Position numbers and translations under genes: made by a program
From: Bacteroidales bacterium
GTDB lineage: Bacteria > Bacteroidota > Bacteroidia > Bacteroidales > UBA1402
NCBI GenBank assembly: GCA_023230125.1
Contig: JALNXZ010000081.1
Span: 1-7,088 of the forward strand
DNA: 7,088 bases
Direction: 5' to 3'
The notes under the pieces: generated by a model
What the model saw: the letters and a program-made list of their open reading frames with translations, nothing else
What the model was told of the DNA's origin: nothing
The model's database searches: none
In this document: positions 5,591 to 7,088 of the stretch, piece after piece
How positions within the stretch are numbered: the stretch's first letter is position 1
How the letters are laid out: the number at the start of each line of letters is the position of its first letter

Positions 5591-5614
5591 CTCTCTGACT
5601 ATTAAAGTCGCAAT
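5525..5614. repeat. 11-bp inverted repeat at the phosphoesterase 3' end
   Basis: ATTGCGACTTT (5525-5535) and its perfect complement AAAGTCGCAAT (5604-5614) are 68 bp apart. The right arm covers the last codons and the first base of the stop codon of the phosphoesterase gene. The loop is too long and the downstream base tract is not T-rich enough for a standard terminator, so it may be a rearrangement scar or chance. Confidence 0.4.
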
Positions 5615-6921
5615 GAGTCTTTAGCCATCTCTGTTACTACTTCATTTTCAAAATTATAAAGTGTTACATATGTTTGCGAATCAGCACTGTTGTTTTGAGG
5701 AGTGATAACAATAAAATTCATTGTGGTCGTTCCGTTTAAGTTGTGATCAATCCAGGTTCCAGAATTTGCATAAATTACCTTTTGTCCACTGTAGTTTTCA
5801 TACGCTTTAATGTTAGCACCATGAGAGTGGCCGAAAACAACAAGCTTTTTATTAGAGTTGGGATTCGAAAAATACTGAATTACTGCCATCGTATCGGTTC
5901 CAGAAGTCGAAGCGGCATTTTTAAAAGCCTCTCCGGCAGATATAGGTATTGCAACATGATTGTACTCACATCTATCTGCCCATGTATCCTGAATTCCATT
6001 GTAAAGCTTTACCTGAATTTCTCCACCCGGTGTATTCTGATATGGAAGTAAATCATTTACAGAAAGGGTGTCGGTAAATTCATCAATGTTTGTCACAATC
6101 AGTTTTTCGTCAAAGTGGTTATCTATTGGGAACTTATTTAACCATCCTGCCCAGCTATACCAATAACCATAAAGCAATGCCTGACTCGTCTCTCCTGTAG
6201 CATTTGGAGTTACTATCGGGGTTGCATCCAAATTATGCGTACAACCTTGGATTACATGCTGAACGGCAAGTCTTGTAAAAAAATAGCCGGCAGGTAATAT
6301 GGTACCTGCTGCAATATCCTGATTGGAGATGGGATCGGGAGCGCAAAGGATGTTGTATCGATGGCCGTGTTCAATAGCGATTTCAGGATAACCGAAAGGA
6401 GAATAAGTTCCCAAGCCCTTGGCGTCACGTGATTGATTAATCCCAGGAAGAATTAGGTCAACATTCTCCTCTGTTATTGTCATATCGTGATTCCCGGGGA
6501 CATAGGTTACTAAGATTTTCCCCTCTTGAATGATTTGGTTGAACTTATCTATGACCTCATTATTTGTTGTTGCGATACGATTTACAAAATCTGATTGGCC
6601 ATTCCCGTTATAAGTGTCGGTGGTTGCAGGCACAAACCATTCGTCAAGAAAGTCTCCTGCGATAACCAGTTCTTTTACACTGCGCGATACTCTGATTTGT
6701 TCCAGGAAATTTTTGAGCGGTTCCAAATTAGCATTGATTTCTGCGTAACTGATATCCGCCCCAAGGTGAAGGTCGCTGAATGTAACAATTAAATTTCTTG
6801 ATTTACTATCATTATTGAATGTGTCAAAAACGACATGATCTTCCTTCTCACATGCCGTAAGCAGGAAAACTGTTATTCCGATTAATCCCATCAAATGGGA
6901 TGGTAATAAGTTCTTTTTCAT
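5602..6921 (-). CDS. Lipoprotein calcineurin-like metallophosphoesterase
   Basis: A 439-residue hydrolase of the metallophosphoesterase superfamily, expected to use a two-metal centre to cut phosphate esters. The signal sequence ends in lipobox LTAC with Cys24; the next residues are EKED, an acidic motif like the Bacteroidetes lipoprotein export signal, so it is probably exposed at the cell surface. The metal-ligand motifs are complete and in order: FSDLHLG (Asp50, His52), IAGDFLDEW (Asp90), VPGNHDM (Asn144, His145), EHGHRY (His185, His187) and VFGHSHG (His365, His367). The first part resembles the UDP-2,3-diacylglucosamine hydrolase (LpxH)-like branch (GDFLDEW), but about 175 residues lie between the EHGH and GHSHG boxes, far more than in LpxH. 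Substrate is unknown; an extracellular phosphate ester or nucleotide is a guess. The start is supported by the signal sequence. It is separated from the left cluster by the IS remnant. Confidence 0.9.
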   Translation of the reverse strand: MKKNLLPSHLMGLIGITVFLLTACEKEDHVVFDTFNNDSKSRNLIVTFSDLHLGADISYAEINANLEPLKNFLEQIRVSRSVKELVIAGDFLDEWFVPATTDTYNGNGQSDFVNRIATTNNEVIDKFNQIIQEGKILVTYVPGNHDMTITEENVDLILPGINQSRDAKGLGTYSPFGYPEIAIEHGHRYNILCAPDPISNQDIAAGTILPAGYFFTRLAVQHVIQGCTHNLDATPIVTPNATGETSQALLYGYWYSWAGWLNKFPIDNHFDEKLIVTNIDEFTDTLSVNDLLPYQNTPGGEIQVKLYNGIQDTWADRCEYNHVAIPISAGEAFKNAASTSGTDTMAVIQYFSNPNSNKKLVVFGHSHGANIKAYENYSGQKVIYANSGTWIDHNLNGTTTMNFIVITPQNNSADSQTYVTLYNFENEVVTEMAKDSLRL

Positions 6922-7088
6922 AAATAATCTTTTTTATTTTTAAGAAAATTCTGTATCGTTAAGGGTTCTATTAAAAATACCAAAAACAAACTGATTATGC
7001 ATATAATTTTTCATGGTACATATCTCATAAAGGAATAAGATATGCTGCTATGATATGACATGCCAAACCGAGTAGCACGAATACATGA
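6922..7088 (-). other. Leader of the phosphoesterase gene and possible end of an upstream gene
   Basis: The 100 bp before the start is AT-rich with a run of AAAAATAAAAAAG typical of Bacteroidota translation initiation regions; no consensus TAnnTTTG promoter is seen. At 7025-7087 the minus strand is open from the window edge to a TGA and reads HVFVLLGLACHIIAAYLIPL, a hydrophobic tail that could be the C-terminus of a membrane protein. Another frame is also open here, so this is weak. Confidence 0.2.

Noticed and set aside
5743..6051. Plus-strand 102-codon open frame
   Set aside because: Antisense to the phosphoesterase, which has all its metal-binding motifs.
6595..6792. Plus-strand 65-codon open frame
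   Set aside because: Antisense to the phosphoesterase near its GDFLDEW region.
1..7088. CRISPR array, tRNA or rRNA genes
   Set aside because: No regularly spaced direct repeats and no cloverleaf or conserved rRNA sequence was seen on either strand.

Overview
The window looks like a chromosomal segment from the phylum Bacteroidota, most likely order Bacteroidales. The evidence is strongly AT-rich spacers, weak Shine-Dalgarno sequences, a series of lipoproteins with Bacteroidales-type families (BF3164-like six-bladed propeller, NVEALA peptide, DUF1573 protein) and an IS3 remnant. All intact genes lie on the minus strand, so transcription runs from right to left; only the decayed transposase is on the plus strand. 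Species cannot be fixed from the sequence alone.

Right part (5602-7088): a complete lipoprotein metallophosphoesterase, probably surface-exposed, preceded by an AT-rich leader. Just downstream of it (5489-5590, minus) is a protein-like stretch with no start codon, probably a gene fragment cut off by the IS. Next comes a dead IS3-family element (about 4722-5496, plus) with two nonsense codons in orfA and an orfB cut off after its first catalytic Asp.

Left part (1-4524): a co-directional set that looks like one functional module. In transcription order: a lipoprotein with a thioredoxin-like CxxC domain plus a C-terminal DUF1573 domain (3652-4524); a 75-residue NVEALA-type peptide (3165-3392); a strong stem-loop terminator or attenuator (3115-3153); a BF3164-like six-bladed propeller lipoprotein (1974-3059); a TPR lipoprotein (1120-1914); signal peptidase I (145-1029); and, 2 bp further on, the start of a polytopic membrane protein that resembles the O-antigen-ligase-like family (1-142, cut by the window edge).

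The main hypothesis is that this is a peptide export and maturation locus. The small Cys/Tyr-rich peptide has an A-L-A sequence at the end of its NVEALA motif, which is the kind of site signal peptidase I cuts, and the same cluster carries its own extra signal peptidase, a thiol-redox candidate and envelope lipoproteins that could act as partners. Family assignments come from motifs; the shared function is inference.
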